Shown: positions 25,214 to 34,008 of the stretch, piece after piece | Numbering within the stretch: position 1 is the stretch's first letter | How the letters are laid out: each line of letters opens with the position of its first letter | DNA from: Sporosarcina luteola | Lineage (GTDB): Bacteria > Bacillota > Bacilli > Bacillales_A > Planococcaceae | Direction of reading: 5' to 3' | Assembly: GCF_007991495.1 (NCBI RefSeq) | Contig: NZ_BJYL01000003.1 | Span: forward strand, 62,001-126,000 | Length of the DNA: 64,000 nt | Position numbers and translations under genes: made by a program | Notes under the pieces: model-generated | Databases searched by the model: none | Told to the model about the DNA's origin: nothing | Seen by the model: only the letters and a program-made list of their open reading frames with translations

Positions 25214-26203
25214 ATGGTATCCTCAAAAGACGTAGCGAAACGTGCTGGAGTCTCACAAACTACAGTTTCAAGAGTATTGAATAATCCCGAGGCAGTCAGA
25301 CAGAAAACGATTGATAAAGTAAACCATGCAATACAGGAGCTCGGCTACAGACCGAATTCTATTGCGCGTTCGCTTGTATCAAACCAAACCAAGACAATCG
25401 CATTAATTTCTGGTCCATTGTCAAACCCTTTTTTTATGGAAGCAACGACAGCGATTGTAAATTATGCAAATGAAAAAGGCTACAGAATACACGTTTACTT
25501 TGAAAATCAATGGAATCAAGAAGAGACATATGATGGTATCTTTGAAACAAAAGTCGATGGAATTATTCTTTGTTCAATCTTGTACGAGGATCAGATTTTT
25601 GAAGAATTGAAATCACTTAACACTCCGTTAGTTATGTTCAATCGTAAACACAAAGAACCATGTAATTTCATCGAGATTGATAACGAAGAAGCGGGTTATA
25701 TTGCAACAAAGCATTTAATTGATTTGGGGCATCGCAATATCATATGGATTGGCAGTCATTTAAACATGAGTACGTTCAGTGGCCGTTTTAAGGGATATGA
25801 ACGAGCACTAAATGAAGCTGGAATTCCGGTGAACGAAAATCTCGTTATTGTTGAGGATGGATCATTTGAAGTTGCCTATCAACGGCTTGTCTTTTTGTTA
25901 GATACGGTGACTGCGGTTTACGCATCCACTGATTCCATTGCATTGTCATTACTTGATCGATTTATAAGCGATGGATACCGAGTTCCTGAAGATATCAGTC
26001 TGATTGGTACTGATAATGTAAGGCTTGCGAGCCATGCTTCTTTACAAATTAGTACAGTAGGCAATTGCGAACAGCTGAATCTAGGTTTAGTAGCAATTAA
26101 AGAATTATTTGCGCTTATGGAGAAGTCAGAAGAAAATATGGAAGTAATACAAACAACTTTACCTGTAAAACTTTACAAAAGAGAAACAACTGATTTTCTT
26201 TAA
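25214..26203 (+). CDS. LacI-family transcriptional regulator
   Basis: The 329-residue repressor has a DNA-binding head (SSKDVAKRAGVSQTTVSRVLNN) and hinge (YRPNSIARSL), then a periplasmic-binding-protein-like sensor domain (IALISGPLSNPFF, LIGTDNVRLASHASLQISTV). ATG 25214 has GGAG 6 bases before it; an upstream ATG at 25202 overlaps the site. It precedes the beta-oxidation operon on the same strand, and two identical palindromic sites lie between the two (26209-26226, 26290-26307). Inducer unknown. Confidence 0.92.
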   Translation: MVSSKDVAKRAGVSQTTVSRVLNNPEAVRQKTIDKVNHAIQELGYRPNSIARSLVSNQTKTIALISGPLSNPFFMEATTAIVNYANEKGYRIHVYFENQWNQEETYDGIFETKVDGIILCSILYEDQIFEELKSLNTPLVMFNRKHKEPCNFIEIDNEEAGYIATKHLIDLGHRNIIWIGSHLNMSTFSGRFKGYERALNEAGIPVNENLVIVEDGSFEVAYQRLVFLLDTVTAVYASTDSIALSLLDRFISDGYRVPEDISLIGTDNVRLASHASLQISTVGNCEQLNLGLVAIKELFALMEKSEENMEVIQTTLPVKLYKRETTDFL

Positions 26204-26208
26204 ACAAA

Positions 26209-26226
26209 AATGGTTACGTATTCATT
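26209..26226. promoter_or_regulatory. LacI-type operator O1
   Basis: AATGGTTACGTATTCATT contains TG-N2-TACGTA-N2-CA, a dyad with a central CG as in LacI-family operators. An identical 18-bp copy lies 81 bases downstream. Confidence 0.75.
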
Positions 26227-26245
26227 ATTCTATTGATATAACAGG

Positions 26246-26282
26246 ATAAAAGCTCTTACAAATAGAGAAAAGGCTTTTATTC
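26246..26282 (+). terminator. Hairpin between the two operators
   Basis: ATAAAAGC and GCTTTTAT form a perfect 8-bp stem with a 19-base loop, followed by T. It probably ends the regulator transcript; the stem is AT-rich and weak. Confidence 0.5.
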
Positions 26283-26289
26283 ACAAAGA

Positions 26290-26307
26290 AATGGTTACGT
26301 ATTCATT
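26290..26307. promoter_or_regulatory. LacI-type operator O2
   Basis: This is an exact copy of the 18-bp O1 site, ending 20 bases before the alcohol-dehydrogenase start codon. Binding here would block the operon; two sites 81 bases apart allow looping by a tetramer or cooperative dimers. Confidence 0.75.
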
Positions 26308-26327
26308 TTCAAGAAGGAGTGTAGGAA

Positions 26328-27506
26328 ATGAAAAATAGCTTTAGTTTTATATCCCCGATTGAGATACATTTTGGAGAAGGTCTACTAAATGAGCTTATCT
26401 CAATATTGACGGCAGAAAAGTTTCAGAATGTATGTTTGATCTGTGATCCCATTGTACTTAAACTTGGTTTGGTAAATGACTTGAAGAAAGCAATCTTAGA
26501 AAAGGGATTGAATTTAAAAATACTTGATGAGGTTGAACCCGAACCGACGGTCGAAGTCGCTCAAAAACTATTAGATGAAGTCCGCAAGCAAGCCTTTGAT
26601 ATAGTCATTGGAGTTGGGGGCGGGAGCGCCTTAGATATTTCAAAAACTGTTGCAGTTTTGGCGACACATGATGGAGGGATTAGTGACTATCTAAACTTGA
26701 CTGGCACAAAGAAATTATCCAATAAGGGCTTAACTAAGGTATTGATACCAACAACTGCAGGTACAGGAGCAGAGGTTACAGATATTGCAGTATTTAACAC
26801 TGGATCTAGTAAGGACGTCATCACAAATAAATACCTCTTATCGGACTATGTTATTGTGGATCCTTCTCTTACATACTCTCTTCCAAAAAGTGTGACTGCT
26901 GCTAGCGCAGTAGATGCTTTTACTCATGCAATAGAGTCGTTTACTTCAAAAAGCTCCAATCCCTTCACAGATACATTGTCCAAACAATCAATGGAACGTA
27001 TCTTCAAATGGATTCGGGTTGCAGTATGGGACGGAGATCACCAAGAAGCTAGGCGACAATTATCTCTAGGAAGTTTGGAAGCAGGCATCAGTTTCTACAA
27101 TGCCGGAGTCGCAGGCGTGCATGCGCTTGCCTATCCGCTCGGTGGTCAATTTAAGTTATCGCATGGTGAGTCGAATGCAGTACTTCTCCCATATGTCTAT
27201 GCGAAAATTTGGCCATCCTGTATTGATAAACTGGTTGAAGTATCTAAAGTAATCGGTGTTTTCAATGAAAATCATTCTAATCGCGATTTGGCGCGAAAAG
27301 TAGTAACTGAATTGTTTAATTTAATTGAGGATCTGGAACTTCCAACGAGTCTTGCTAATTATGGAGTAACTGAAAATGACGTGGATTCTCTGACCGACAA
27401 TGCAATGAAACAAGTAAGGTTACTTGGCAGAAGTCCGATGAATTTATCACGGCAAGCAATTCACGAGATATATTCCAATGCTCTTAAAGGGAATTTAACA
27501 TTTTGA
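26328..27506 (+). CDS. Iron-containing alcohol dehydrogenase
   Basis: The 392-residue group III dehydrogenase has an N-terminal NAD(P)-binding GVGGGSALDISK motif (about residue 101) and metal ligands in SAVDAFTHAIESF and GVHALAYPLGGQFKLSHGESN. AAGGAG precedes the ATG. First gene of the LacI-controlled operon, it should oxidise an alcohol (or reduce the aldehyde) belonging to the imported substrate; the aldehyde dehydrogenase at the operon end fits this. Confidence 0.92.
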   Translation: MKNSFSFISPIEIHFGEGLLNELISILTAEKFQNVCLICDPIVLKLGLVNDLKKAILEKGLNLKILDEVEPEPTVEVAQKLLDEVRKQAFDIVIGVGGGSALDISKTVAVLATHDGGISDYLNLTGTKKLSNKGLTKVLIPTTAGTGAEVTDIAVFNTGSSKDVITNKYLLSDYVIVDPSLTYSLPKSVTAASAVDAFTHAIESFTSKSSNPFTDTLSKQSMERIFKWIRVAVWDGDHQEARRQLSLGSLEAGISFYNAGVAGVHALAYPLGGQFKLSHGESNAVLLPYVYAKIWPSCIDKLVEVSKVIGVFNENHSNRDLARKVVTELFNLIEDLELPTSLANYGVTENDVDSLTDNAMKQVRLLGRSPMNLSRQAIHEIYSNALKGNLTF

Positions 27507-27520
27507 TAGGAGTTGAAAAC

Positions 27521-28693
27521 ATGGCACAACCTGTAATCGTTTCTGCTGTCAGAACAGCAATAGGAAGACGAAATAAAGCTTTTAAAAATATGCATCCCGC
27601 CGAATTCGGTGCGAAGATAATTCGGGAGGCGGTTAATCGTTCAGGAATCGATGACAAAGAAATCACGGATGTAATTATGGGTAACTGCCTTTCGAACGTT
27701 GGTAATATGGCAAGGTATGCAGCCTTAGAGGGCGATTTACCTACTACCACGCCTGGTCTTACGATTGATCGACAATGCGGTTCAGGCATTAACAGTGTTG
27801 TCTTGGCTGCTCAAATGATTAAAAGTGACGGAGGCGTCTATGTGGCTGGCGGCATAGAAAGCATGTCAAAAGAGCCTCTTCAAGTAGATAGTCAAGCCTA
27901 CAAACTTCTTGACCAATTGGTATTTCAAAACAGGGATTTAAGCCCGGAATGGATTGGAAACCCACCAATGGGGATTACGGCCGAAAACATTGCGGAGAAA
28001 TATGAAATAACCGCGGAGAGACAACATGAGTATGCGCTAGTAAGTCAGAAAAGGATGAAGAATGCGGTAGATCAGGGGCGATTTAATGAACAGATATTGC
28101 CTATTGAAGTAGAGATGGATGATGGTCAAACCGTTATTTTCAATAAAGACGAACATCCGAGACCAGATATAACTATTGAGCAACTGAATATGCTAAAACC
28201 AGTATTTAAGAAAAATGGAACAGTTACAGCTGGTTCATCATCAGGCATAAATGATGGAGCAGCTGCTCTTGTCTTAATGGATGATGTAGAAGCGAAACGA
28301 CGGAATTTGAATCCTCTAGCCAAAATTGTCTCATATGCGGTGGCGGGAGTGGATCCCAACTTAATGGGAATGGGGCCTGTACCAGCGACAAGGATGGCCC
28401 TCAAGAAGGTTGGTTTAACAGTTGAAGATATGGATTTTGTAGAGTTAAATGAAGCATTTGCGGTGCAAGTGTTGGCCTGTGCCGAAGAACTAGGATTGGA
28501 TATAAACAAACTAAATGTTAATGGAGGGGCAATAGCGCACGGTCATCCGATTGCGGCGACTGGAGCTATTTTGGTTACAAAAGCAATTTATGAGCTGAAA
28601 AGGACAGATGGAAAGTATGCGTTAATTACAGCTTGTATTGGCGGCGGACAAGGGATTGCATTAATTATTGAAAATGTGAAAGAGGAGGAGTGA
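27521..28693 (+). CDS. Acetyl-CoA acyltransferase (thiolase)
   Basis: The 390-residue thiolase has the acylated cysteine in DRQCGSG (C86), the histidine in NEAFAVQ and GGAIAHGHPIAATGA, and the second cysteine in CIGGGQG. ATG 27521 follows TAGGAG by 8 bases. It performs the terminal cleavage of 3-oxoacyl-CoA. It lies directly before the 3-hydroxyacyl-CoA dehydrogenase gene, the next enzyme back in the same pathway. Confidence 0.94.
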   Translation: MAQPVIVSAVRTAIGRRNKAFKNMHPAEFGAKIIREAVNRSGIDDKEITDVIMGNCLSNVGNMARYAALEGDLPTTTPGLTIDRQCGSGINSVVLAAQMIKSDGGVYVAGGIESMSKEPLQVDSQAYKLLDQLVFQNRDLSPEWIGNPPMGITAENIAEKYEITAERQHEYALVSQKRMKNAVDQGRFNEQILPIEVEMDDGQTVIFNKDEHPRPDITIEQLNMLKPVFKKNGTVTAGSSSGINDGAAALVLMDDVEAKRRNLNPLAKIVSYAVAGVDPNLMGMGPVPATRMALKKVGLTVEDMDFVELNEAFAVQVLACAEELGLDINKLNVNGGAIAHGHPIAATGAILVTKAIYELKRTDGKYALITACIGGGQGIALIIENVKEEE

Positions 28694-28698
28694 TTAGT

Positions 28699-29547
28699 AT
28701 GCATAAAGTTGCGGTTATTGGGGCCGGAGCAATGGGTTCGCAAATTGCGATGGTATGCGCGCTTGCAGGTAAAGAAACAGTTCTAACCGATCTATCTTCT
28801 GCAGCTCTCGATTTGGCTGAAAGTTCACTGAAAGAACAAATTGGAAAGCGGATCAAAAAAGGAAAACTTACTGAACAACAGGCCACTGACGCATTTGCCT
28901 TGCTCACCATAACTGCTTCTCTTGAAGAAGCAACTGAAGATGCGGATATTATCATTGAGGCAATCGTTGAAAAATTAGATGCGAAGCGGGAACTGTTCTC
29001 GAGATTAAATGGCATTGTAAGGTCGGACGCTATATTGGCAACAAACAGTTCAACTATTGTGAGTTCTAAGCTAGCAGACGTAATAGATGAACCGGCCCGT
29101 GTTTGTAATCTGCATTTCTTTAATCCAGCGCTTGTCATGGAGTTAGTGGAAGTCGTTCAAGGACCTCATACGTCGGAAGAAACGGCATCCAATGTGTACA
29201 AGTTTGCACAAGATATTGGAAAGACACCTATTAAAATGGAGAAAGAAATCTTTGGCTTTGTCACGAATCGAATTGTAAATACCTTATTTGACGAAGCAAT
29301 TTTTCTTTACGAAAACGGTTATGCAACAATTGAAGAGATTGATACAGCATGCAAAAAAGGATTGAACCATCCAATAGGACCGTTTGAATTAATGGACTTA
29401 ACAGGAATCGATGTCAATTATTTAATTCGTGAGATGCAATACGAAGAAACAGGCCGCCAAGAACACAAGCCGCAACAATCGCTTCGTCTGCTATATGAGC
29501 AGGGACATTACGGCAAGAAAACTGGTAAGGGCTTTTATGAATATTAA
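28699..29547 (+). CDS. 3-hydroxyacyl-CoA dehydrogenase
   Basis: The 282-residue stand-alone dehydrogenase begins with a Rossmann motif (VAVIGAGAMGSQIA), then LATNSSTI and HFFNPALVMELVEVV, and ends with a C-terminal domain (FGFVTNRIVNTLFDEA, GPFELMDLTGIDV). GAGGAGGAG precedes ATG 28699; the thiolase stop lies inside this leader. It oxidises 3-hydroxyacyl-CoA to the thiolase substrate, in the cytoplasm. Confidence 0.94.
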   Translation: MHKVAVIGAGAMGSQIAMVCALAGKETVLTDLSSAALDLAESSLKEQIGKRIKKGKLTEQQATDAFALLTITASLEEATEDADIIIEAIVEKLDAKRELFSRLNGIVRSDAILATNSSTIVSSKLADVIDEPARVCNLHFFNPALVMELVEVVQGPHTSEETASNVYKFAQDIGKTPIKMEKEIFGFVTNRIVNTLFDEAIFLYENGYATIEEIDTACKKGLNHPIGPFELMDLTGIDVNYLIREMQYEETGRQEHKPQQSLRLLYEQGHYGKKTGKGFYEY

Positions 29548-29561
29548 CAAGGAGTGAGGAC

Positions 29562-30338
29562 ATGTATCAAAATCTTTCCACGGCTAATGTAGATGGTGTG
29601 GGAGTCATTGAGATTAGGAGACCCGAATATTTAAATGCGCTTAACACCCAATGCATTCAAGAGATGAAGCAAGCGCTACATGATTTTAGAGTGGATCCTG
29701 CCGTTAAAGTCGTGCTTTTTAAAGGAGCAGGGACCAAAGCGTTTATTGCAGGGGCGGACATTGAAGAGCTACGGGATTTAAATTCGATTGAAATGCTTGA
29801 TTCAAATGGAATGCAGGATTTTTTTAATGAGATTGATCGTTTTGAAAAACCGACAATTGCTATGATTCATGGATTCGCACTTGGGGGAGGGTGTGAATTA
29901 GCACTTGCTTGTGATATCCGACTGGCTTCGAAGGAGGCGAAATTCGGATTGCCTGAATTGAACTTGGGAATCATTCCGGGTGCCGGCGGTACTCAGCGCT
30001 TATTACTCCATATCGGTTTGGGAAATGCACTCTATTATACAATGTCCGGCAAGATGATTGATGCGGATCGAGCCCTTCAAATCGGACTAGTGAGTGAAGT
30101 GATGGAAGCGGAAGCGCTTGAAGAAGAAGCTTTAGCACTCGCCAACAGAATGAAATCTAAAGGTCCGCTAGCTTTACGATTATCAAAAATGACAATTAAA
30201 GCCCAATCGCAAGCGGTTACACACAACGGATTGATCATTGAAAAACTTGCTCAATCAATTCTCTTTTCAACGGAAGACAAAGAGGAAGGAATGTCTGCTT
30301 TCATGGAAAAAAGGAAACCGGAGTTTAAATCCAAATAA
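29562..30338 (+). CDS. Enoyl-CoA hydratase/isomerase 1
   Basis: The 258-residue crotonase-fold protein has oxyanion-hole segments KAFIAGADIEEL and HGFALGGGCELALACD and the catalytic region LPELNLGIIPGAGGTQRL with both glutamates expected of true hydratases (E in PELNLG and the downstream GGT-type loop). It is therefore a likely enoyl-CoA hydratase of the operon. AAGGAG precedes the ATG. Confidence 0.92.
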   Translation: MYQNLSTANVDGVGVIEIRRPEYLNALNTQCIQEMKQALHDFRVDPAVKVVLFKGAGTKAFIAGADIEELRDLNSIEMLDSNGMQDFFNEIDRFEKPTIAMIHGFALGGGCELALACDIRLASKEAKFGLPELNLGIIPGAGGTQRLLLHIGLGNALYYTMSGKMIDADRALQIGLVSEVMEAEALEEEALALANRMKSKGPLALRLSKMTIKAQSQAVTHNGLIIEKLAQSILFSTEDKEEGMSAFMEKRKPEFKSK

Positions 30339-30351
30339 GGGGGAAGCGTGG

Positions 30352-30561
30352 ATGGGGAAAAACACGTTCTTTAGTATGTCGAAGTATAAGCTCGTCAGTA
30401 TGATAATTATAATTATCGTATCAATCATCTCTTTAAGTTCCTATATGTACAGCACTGTTAACAATGGAACAACTTTAATGAACTGGTTTTTAGTGGGGGT
30501 TATGCTTCTTGTATTTGTGGTCATGGTGATTGAAAACATTATTACAAAAAATGATAAGTGA
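30352..30561 (+). CDS. Small two-helix membrane protein next to the symporter
   Basis: The 69-residue protein has two hydrophobic segments (LVSMIIIIIVSIISLSSYMY and FLVGVMLLVFVVMVI) with a short loop. AAGGGGGAAG precedes ATG 30352. Sodium:solute symporter genes are often preceded by such small 2-TM proteins (DUF485, DUF3311 or YhdT-like), which act as partner subunits. It is too short to assign firmly. Confidence 0.65.
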   Translation: MGKNTFFSMSKYKLVSMIIIIIVSIISLSSYMYSTVNNGTTLMNWFLVGVMLLVFVVMVIENIITKNDK

Positions 30562-30585
30562 CTGTTAAAGAAGGGGTGAGATGAA

Positions 30586-32064
30586 ATGGTGATATCGGTT
30601 GTTGTTTTGGTATTGTATTTGGCATTATGTATAGGAATTGGGATTTATGCTAATCGAGCACAACGCGCGGGGACCGCACATGATTATTTGACTGGCGGAA
30701 GTAACGTAGGGTTCTTTGTAAACGGTGTTGCGATATTTGCAGCATTTGCAACTGGGGGAACAATGCTTGGAAATATGGGTCTTTCCTATGTAGGGGGATG
30801 GGGATATATTACTGCTTACAATGCAGGTGTAGCAGTTGGCTATCTCATTACTGCATTCTTTATCGCGAAAGTTTTTCGGAATATGAATGTTTCTACTGTT
30901 CCAGAATTTATTAGGGAACGATTTAACAATAAGACGTTGAACATCATTGTTCCTTTAATCCTCATTGGAACACTTACAGCTTATCTAGTGGCACAAATGA
31001 AAGTAGGAGGTCTCCTTGGAGAGCGCCTTTTCAATATTCCTTATACTTGGTCAGTAGTTTTGATTGGCGCAGTCTATATTTTCTATACGGCATATGGCGG
31101 TATGAAAGCAGTAACGTTAACAGACTTTTTGCAGGGGCTCATCATGATAGCTGTAGTTCTCGTGACTGGGGTTGTGGCGGTCACCAAAGGAGGCGGAGTT
31201 GGCAACCTTTATTCTCTAGCTCAGGAAATTTCGCCACAGTGGACGCAGACGACAGCTTATCCGCACATTGCTTATATCGGCGGCTTTCTTGTATGGGCTT
31301 CGGTTCTCGCGATTCTGCCTCACACAGTCATGCGGATCTTTTCTGCGAAGAATGAGCGTACTGGTCGTGCTTCCTTGACTCTTGGTGTTGGGATGTATAT
31401 TATCACGTCAATTTTCACCTGTATCCTTGTAATTGCATTGACAATAATACTTAACAATGGAGCGGCATTGCCAGATAATGATGCAGCATTTCTATTGTTC
31501 CTAGACCAAGCAGTCCCTGATATTGTGAAAGCGATTGCTTATGCGGGAATTTTTGCAGCAGTAATGTCGTCAGTTAGTGCAATGCTACTAGCTCTAGGTG
31601 CTGCACTTGCATATGACTTGATTGGAACGTTGAAGCCTGACTTCTCTGAAGAAAAAAAGCGGAAACTTGTTCCTCTGTCTATAGTAGGATTTGGGATTCT
31701 AACACTCTTGCTCTCAATGAATCCACCGGAACTTTTGACATTGCTTTACTCAGCAGCTATGGGTCTGCTAGCTTCTTCACTGTTCTTCCCTGCAATTCTC
31801 GGAATCTGGTGGAAACGGATGAACAATGCCGGTGCGCTAGCGGGTACATTGGCAGGGGCTATCAGTTATCTTATTTTGCTTTGGGGCTTTGAAATGCCTC
31901 CACTTTCTGAAATTGCTGTGTCACTTCCGACATCGCTTCTGTTCTCAATTTTGTTTTCACTAATGACTGCTCCACCAACTAAGGAACAAATGAGAAGAAT
32001 TACAATTGCACACGAAAGAGAATATACAGCTGAGGATGAGAAACAGGGAGCGGAGATAGGGTGA
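30586..32064 (+). CDS. Sodium:solute symporter family transporter
   Basis: The 492-residue membrane protein has about 13 hydrophobic segments. SSS motifs include the N-terminal GGSNVGFFVNGVAIFAAFAT and the YGGMKAVTLTDFLQG helix. No C-terminal regulatory tail is present, unlike the symporter at 20587. It should import the carboxylate or alcohol substrate of this operon. Its stop overlaps the next start (GTGA). Confidence 0.92.
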   Translation: MVISVVVLVLYLALCIGIGIYANRAQRAGTAHDYLTGGSNVGFFVNGVAIFAAFATGGTMLGNMGLSYVGGWGYITAYNAGVAVGYLITAFFIAKVFRNMNVSTVPEFIRERFNNKTLNIIVPLILIGTLTAYLVAQMKVGGLLGERLFNIPYTWSVVLIGAVYIFYTAYGGMKAVTLTDFLQGLIMIAVVLVTGVVAVTKGGGVGNLYSLAQEISPQWTQTTAYPHIAYIGGFLVWASVLAILPHTVMRIFSAKNERTGRASLTLGVGMYIITSIFTCILVIALTIILNNGAALPDNDAAFLLFLDQAVPDIVKAIAYAGIFAAVMSSVSAMLLALGAALAYDLIGTLKPDFSEEKKRKLVPLSIVGFGILTLLLSMNPPELLTLLYSAAMGLLASSLFFPAILGIWWKRMNNAGALAGTLAGAISYLILLWGFEMPPLSEIAVSLPTSLLFSILFSLMTAPPTKEQMRRITIAHEREYTAEDEKQGAEIG

Positions 32065-32453
32065 ACATCACTAAGAAGATTCCAATCGTGGAGTCCCATC
32101 TATTGTTACCGCTTATGTGGGAAGGAGACTTGGAGCTTCATACCAATCGGGAGAAGATGAGTAAATCGAGGTTTAAGGATGCGATTCTTCATGGTGACAC
32201 GGTGTTGAGTATAGCGATTCAACTTGTTCTTGAGGAGGGCCGAGGTTGGGTGGATATAAGCTCTTTTTCGGCCTCCTATAGAAAAAGTGTATCAGTCGGA
32301 GATGAACTATATGTTGTTTATCACCCACGAAATAGTGATTCCCATAGGAAACAAATTGATTTTGAAGCGATTAATCAGAGAGATGAATTGATTTTAAGTG
32401 GAAGCTTCTCTGTTACAGGGGGGTGGACAATTGAAAAGCTTTATCAAAGCTAA
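32061..32453 (+). CDS. Hot-dog fold (MaoC-like) protein 1
   Basis: The 130-residue protein starts at GTG 32061, overlapping the symporter stop. The pattern (FKDAILHGDTVLSIAIQLVL, then ISSFSASYRKSVSVGDEL and a final beta strand) fits the MaoC/FAS1-like hot-dog fold. With the next protein it probably forms a heteromeric hydratase, as seen for small MaoC-type subunit pairs. The H-G-D in LHGDTVL may be catalytic. Assignment is by pattern only. Confidence 0.62.
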   Translation: MNITKKIPIVESHLLLPLMWEGDLELHTNREKMSKSRFKDAILHGDTVLSIAIQLVLEEGRGWVDISSFSASYRKSVSVGDELYVVYHPRNSDSHRKQIDFEAINQRDELILSGSFSVTGGWTIEKLYQS

Positions 32454-32826
32454 GCGATCTCTTGGGCGTACCGTCTTAAAAGAAGATTGTATTTTGTTTG
32501 CTGAATTAGTTGGTATCGATTTGGAAGGGAAAAATGCTGAAAAGGTTGATTCGAGATTAACCTTGATGATTGCAGTGGGCTTGTTGAACCGTACATTTAA
32601 TCTTGAAGAAGATTTAGCAGCAGTGATCGGGCAAGATTGGTCTTTTCATAAACAAATGGAGATTGGACAAACGCTGTATGTGAAATACGGATTGTTTAGG
32701 AAGGAGAAAACAGAGAAGCCGATATATATCGTCGAAGTGTCATTACATACAGAAGATGGTGTTATTGGCGAGGGACATTGGACTTTATTACTAAATAGAG
32801 AAATTGAGGTGGATGTAAATGTTTGA
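32431..32826 (+). CDS. Hot-dog fold (MaoC-like) protein 2
   Basis: TTG 32431 lies 7 bases after AGGGGGG and inside the end of the previous gene. The 131-residue protein (AELVGIDLEGKN...DSRLTLMIAVGLLNR, then MEIGQTLYVKYGLFRKEK) has a single hot-dog domain without a clear catalytic HGD. It is probably the second subunit of a MaoC-type hydratase or acyl-CoA binding pair. The overlapping starts imply tightly matched synthesis. Confidence 0.58.
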   Translation: MKSFIKAKRSLGRTVLKEDCILFAELVGIDLEGKNAEKVDSRLTLMIAVGLLNRTFNLEEDLAAVIGQDWSFHKQMEIGQTLYVKYGLFRKEKTEKPIYIVEVSLHTEDGVIGEGHWTLLLNREIEVDVNV

Positions 32827-33241
32827 GGGATTGATTGAACCACGTGTCTCGGAAACCGATGGTGTCGGTCATATTAACAATACATTCGTACCCGTATGGT
32901 TAGAAGCTGGCCGGAACGAATTATTTAAATTATTTACGCCGGATCATGATTTTAAGAACTGGCGAATGGTTATCGTAAAGACAACCATTGAATATAAAGA
33001 CCAACTTTATTTTGGAGATTTCGCTCAGACCAGATGCTATATAAAAAGGATAGGAACTACAAGTCTTGTTCTTTATGAGGAGATTTGGCAAGGAAATCGA
33101 AAATGCGTAGAAGCTGAAACAATCTATGTTAACTATAATCAAAATGCAAAGAAAGCTGAACCAATTCCAGAATCTATCAGGATAGAATTGGAAAAGCATT
33201 ATTGGGAGGAGAAAACTGATGTCAAAGAAGGTAGTGTTTGA
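32819..33241 (+). CDS. Acyl-CoA thioesterase, 4HBT family
   Basis: The 140-residue hot-dog protein has the 4-hydroxybenzoyl-CoA thioesterase signature SETDGVGHINNTFVPVWLE (D-x-x-G-H-x-N-N) at about residues 10-28. It may release a CoA product or rescue CoA. It overlaps both neighbours. Confidence 0.82.
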   Translation: MFEGLIEPRVSETDGVGHINNTFVPVWLEAGRNELFKLFTPDHDFKNWRMVIVKTTIEYKDQLYFGDFAQTRCYIKRIGTTSLVLYEEIWQGNRKCVEAETIYVNYNQNAKKAEPIPESIRIELEKHYWEEKTDVKEGSV

Positions 33242-33998
33242 AAAACATGGAGCCATCGCAAAAATTATACTTAACCGACCAGAATCTTTGAATGCATTAG
33301 ACAACGATATGATTGCTGATATATTGCTATATCTTAAACAATCAAAACAGGATGACGAGATCCGCGTAGTATGCCTAAAAGGAATGGGTAAAGCATTCTG
33401 TGCGGGAGATGATCTTATAGATATGGGAACTGAAGAAAACCCAAATCCATCCAATAAGCTGACGGAGTATATGGATGGATACCCGGCGATTGTCAAAGCG
33501 ATGAGAGCATTGGAAAAGCCAATAATTGCACAGGTTCATAAGTATGCTTTAGGTGCAGGGCTTGAAATTGCTCTTGCTTCCGATTTCATTATCGCTTCAA
33601 AAGAAACAAAGTTCGGTTTGCCATTTGTATTGCGTGGGCTTTCTTCAGGCACAGTTCTTCTGCAAGAACAACTGGGTTATCATTTAGCGGCTCGTTATTT
33701 ATATACGGGTGATATGTTTTCAGCAGAAGATGCAAAAAGCTGGAATTTACTTTATAAGGTAACTGAACTTAATGAGTTGGAAGAGACAACTGCAGAACTG
33801 GCAGAAATTCTTGAAAAAAGCGCTACTCGGGCAATAGGATTGATGAAAACAGCTATGCATAAAAGTAGAAATATAGGGTTGGAAGAGGCTCTTCAAGTAC
33901 AAGTATATTCTACTTTAGGATCTTTCCATACTGAAGATTACAAAGAAGGAGTACAATCGTTCATGGAAAAAAGGAAGTCAAACTTTGTAGGGAAGTGA
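33219..33998 (+). CDS. Enoyl-CoA hydratase/isomerase 2
   Basis: The 259-residue crotonase-fold protein has GKAFCAGDDLIDMG and HKYALGAGLEIALASD as oxyanion-hole segments. The catalytic loop reads LPFVLRGLSSGTVLL in place of PE...PG-GGT, so the usual glutamates are missing. It may be an isomerase, hydrolase or decarboxylase rather than a hydratase. It overlaps the thioesterase gene by 23 bases. Confidence 0.86.
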   Translation: MSKKVVFEKHGAIAKIILNRPESLNALDNDMIADILLYLKQSKQDDEIRVVCLKGMGKAFCAGDDLIDMGTEENPNPSNKLTEYMDGYPAIVKAMRALEKPIIAQVHKYALGAGLEIALASDFIIASKETKFGLPFVLRGLSSGTVLLQEQLGYHLAARYLYTGDMFSAEDAKSWNLLYKVTELNELEETTAELAEILEKSATRAIGLMKTAMHKSRNIGLEEALQVQVYSTLGSFHTEDYKEGVQSFMEKRKSNFVGK

Positions 33999-34008
33999 GG
34001 AGATTATA

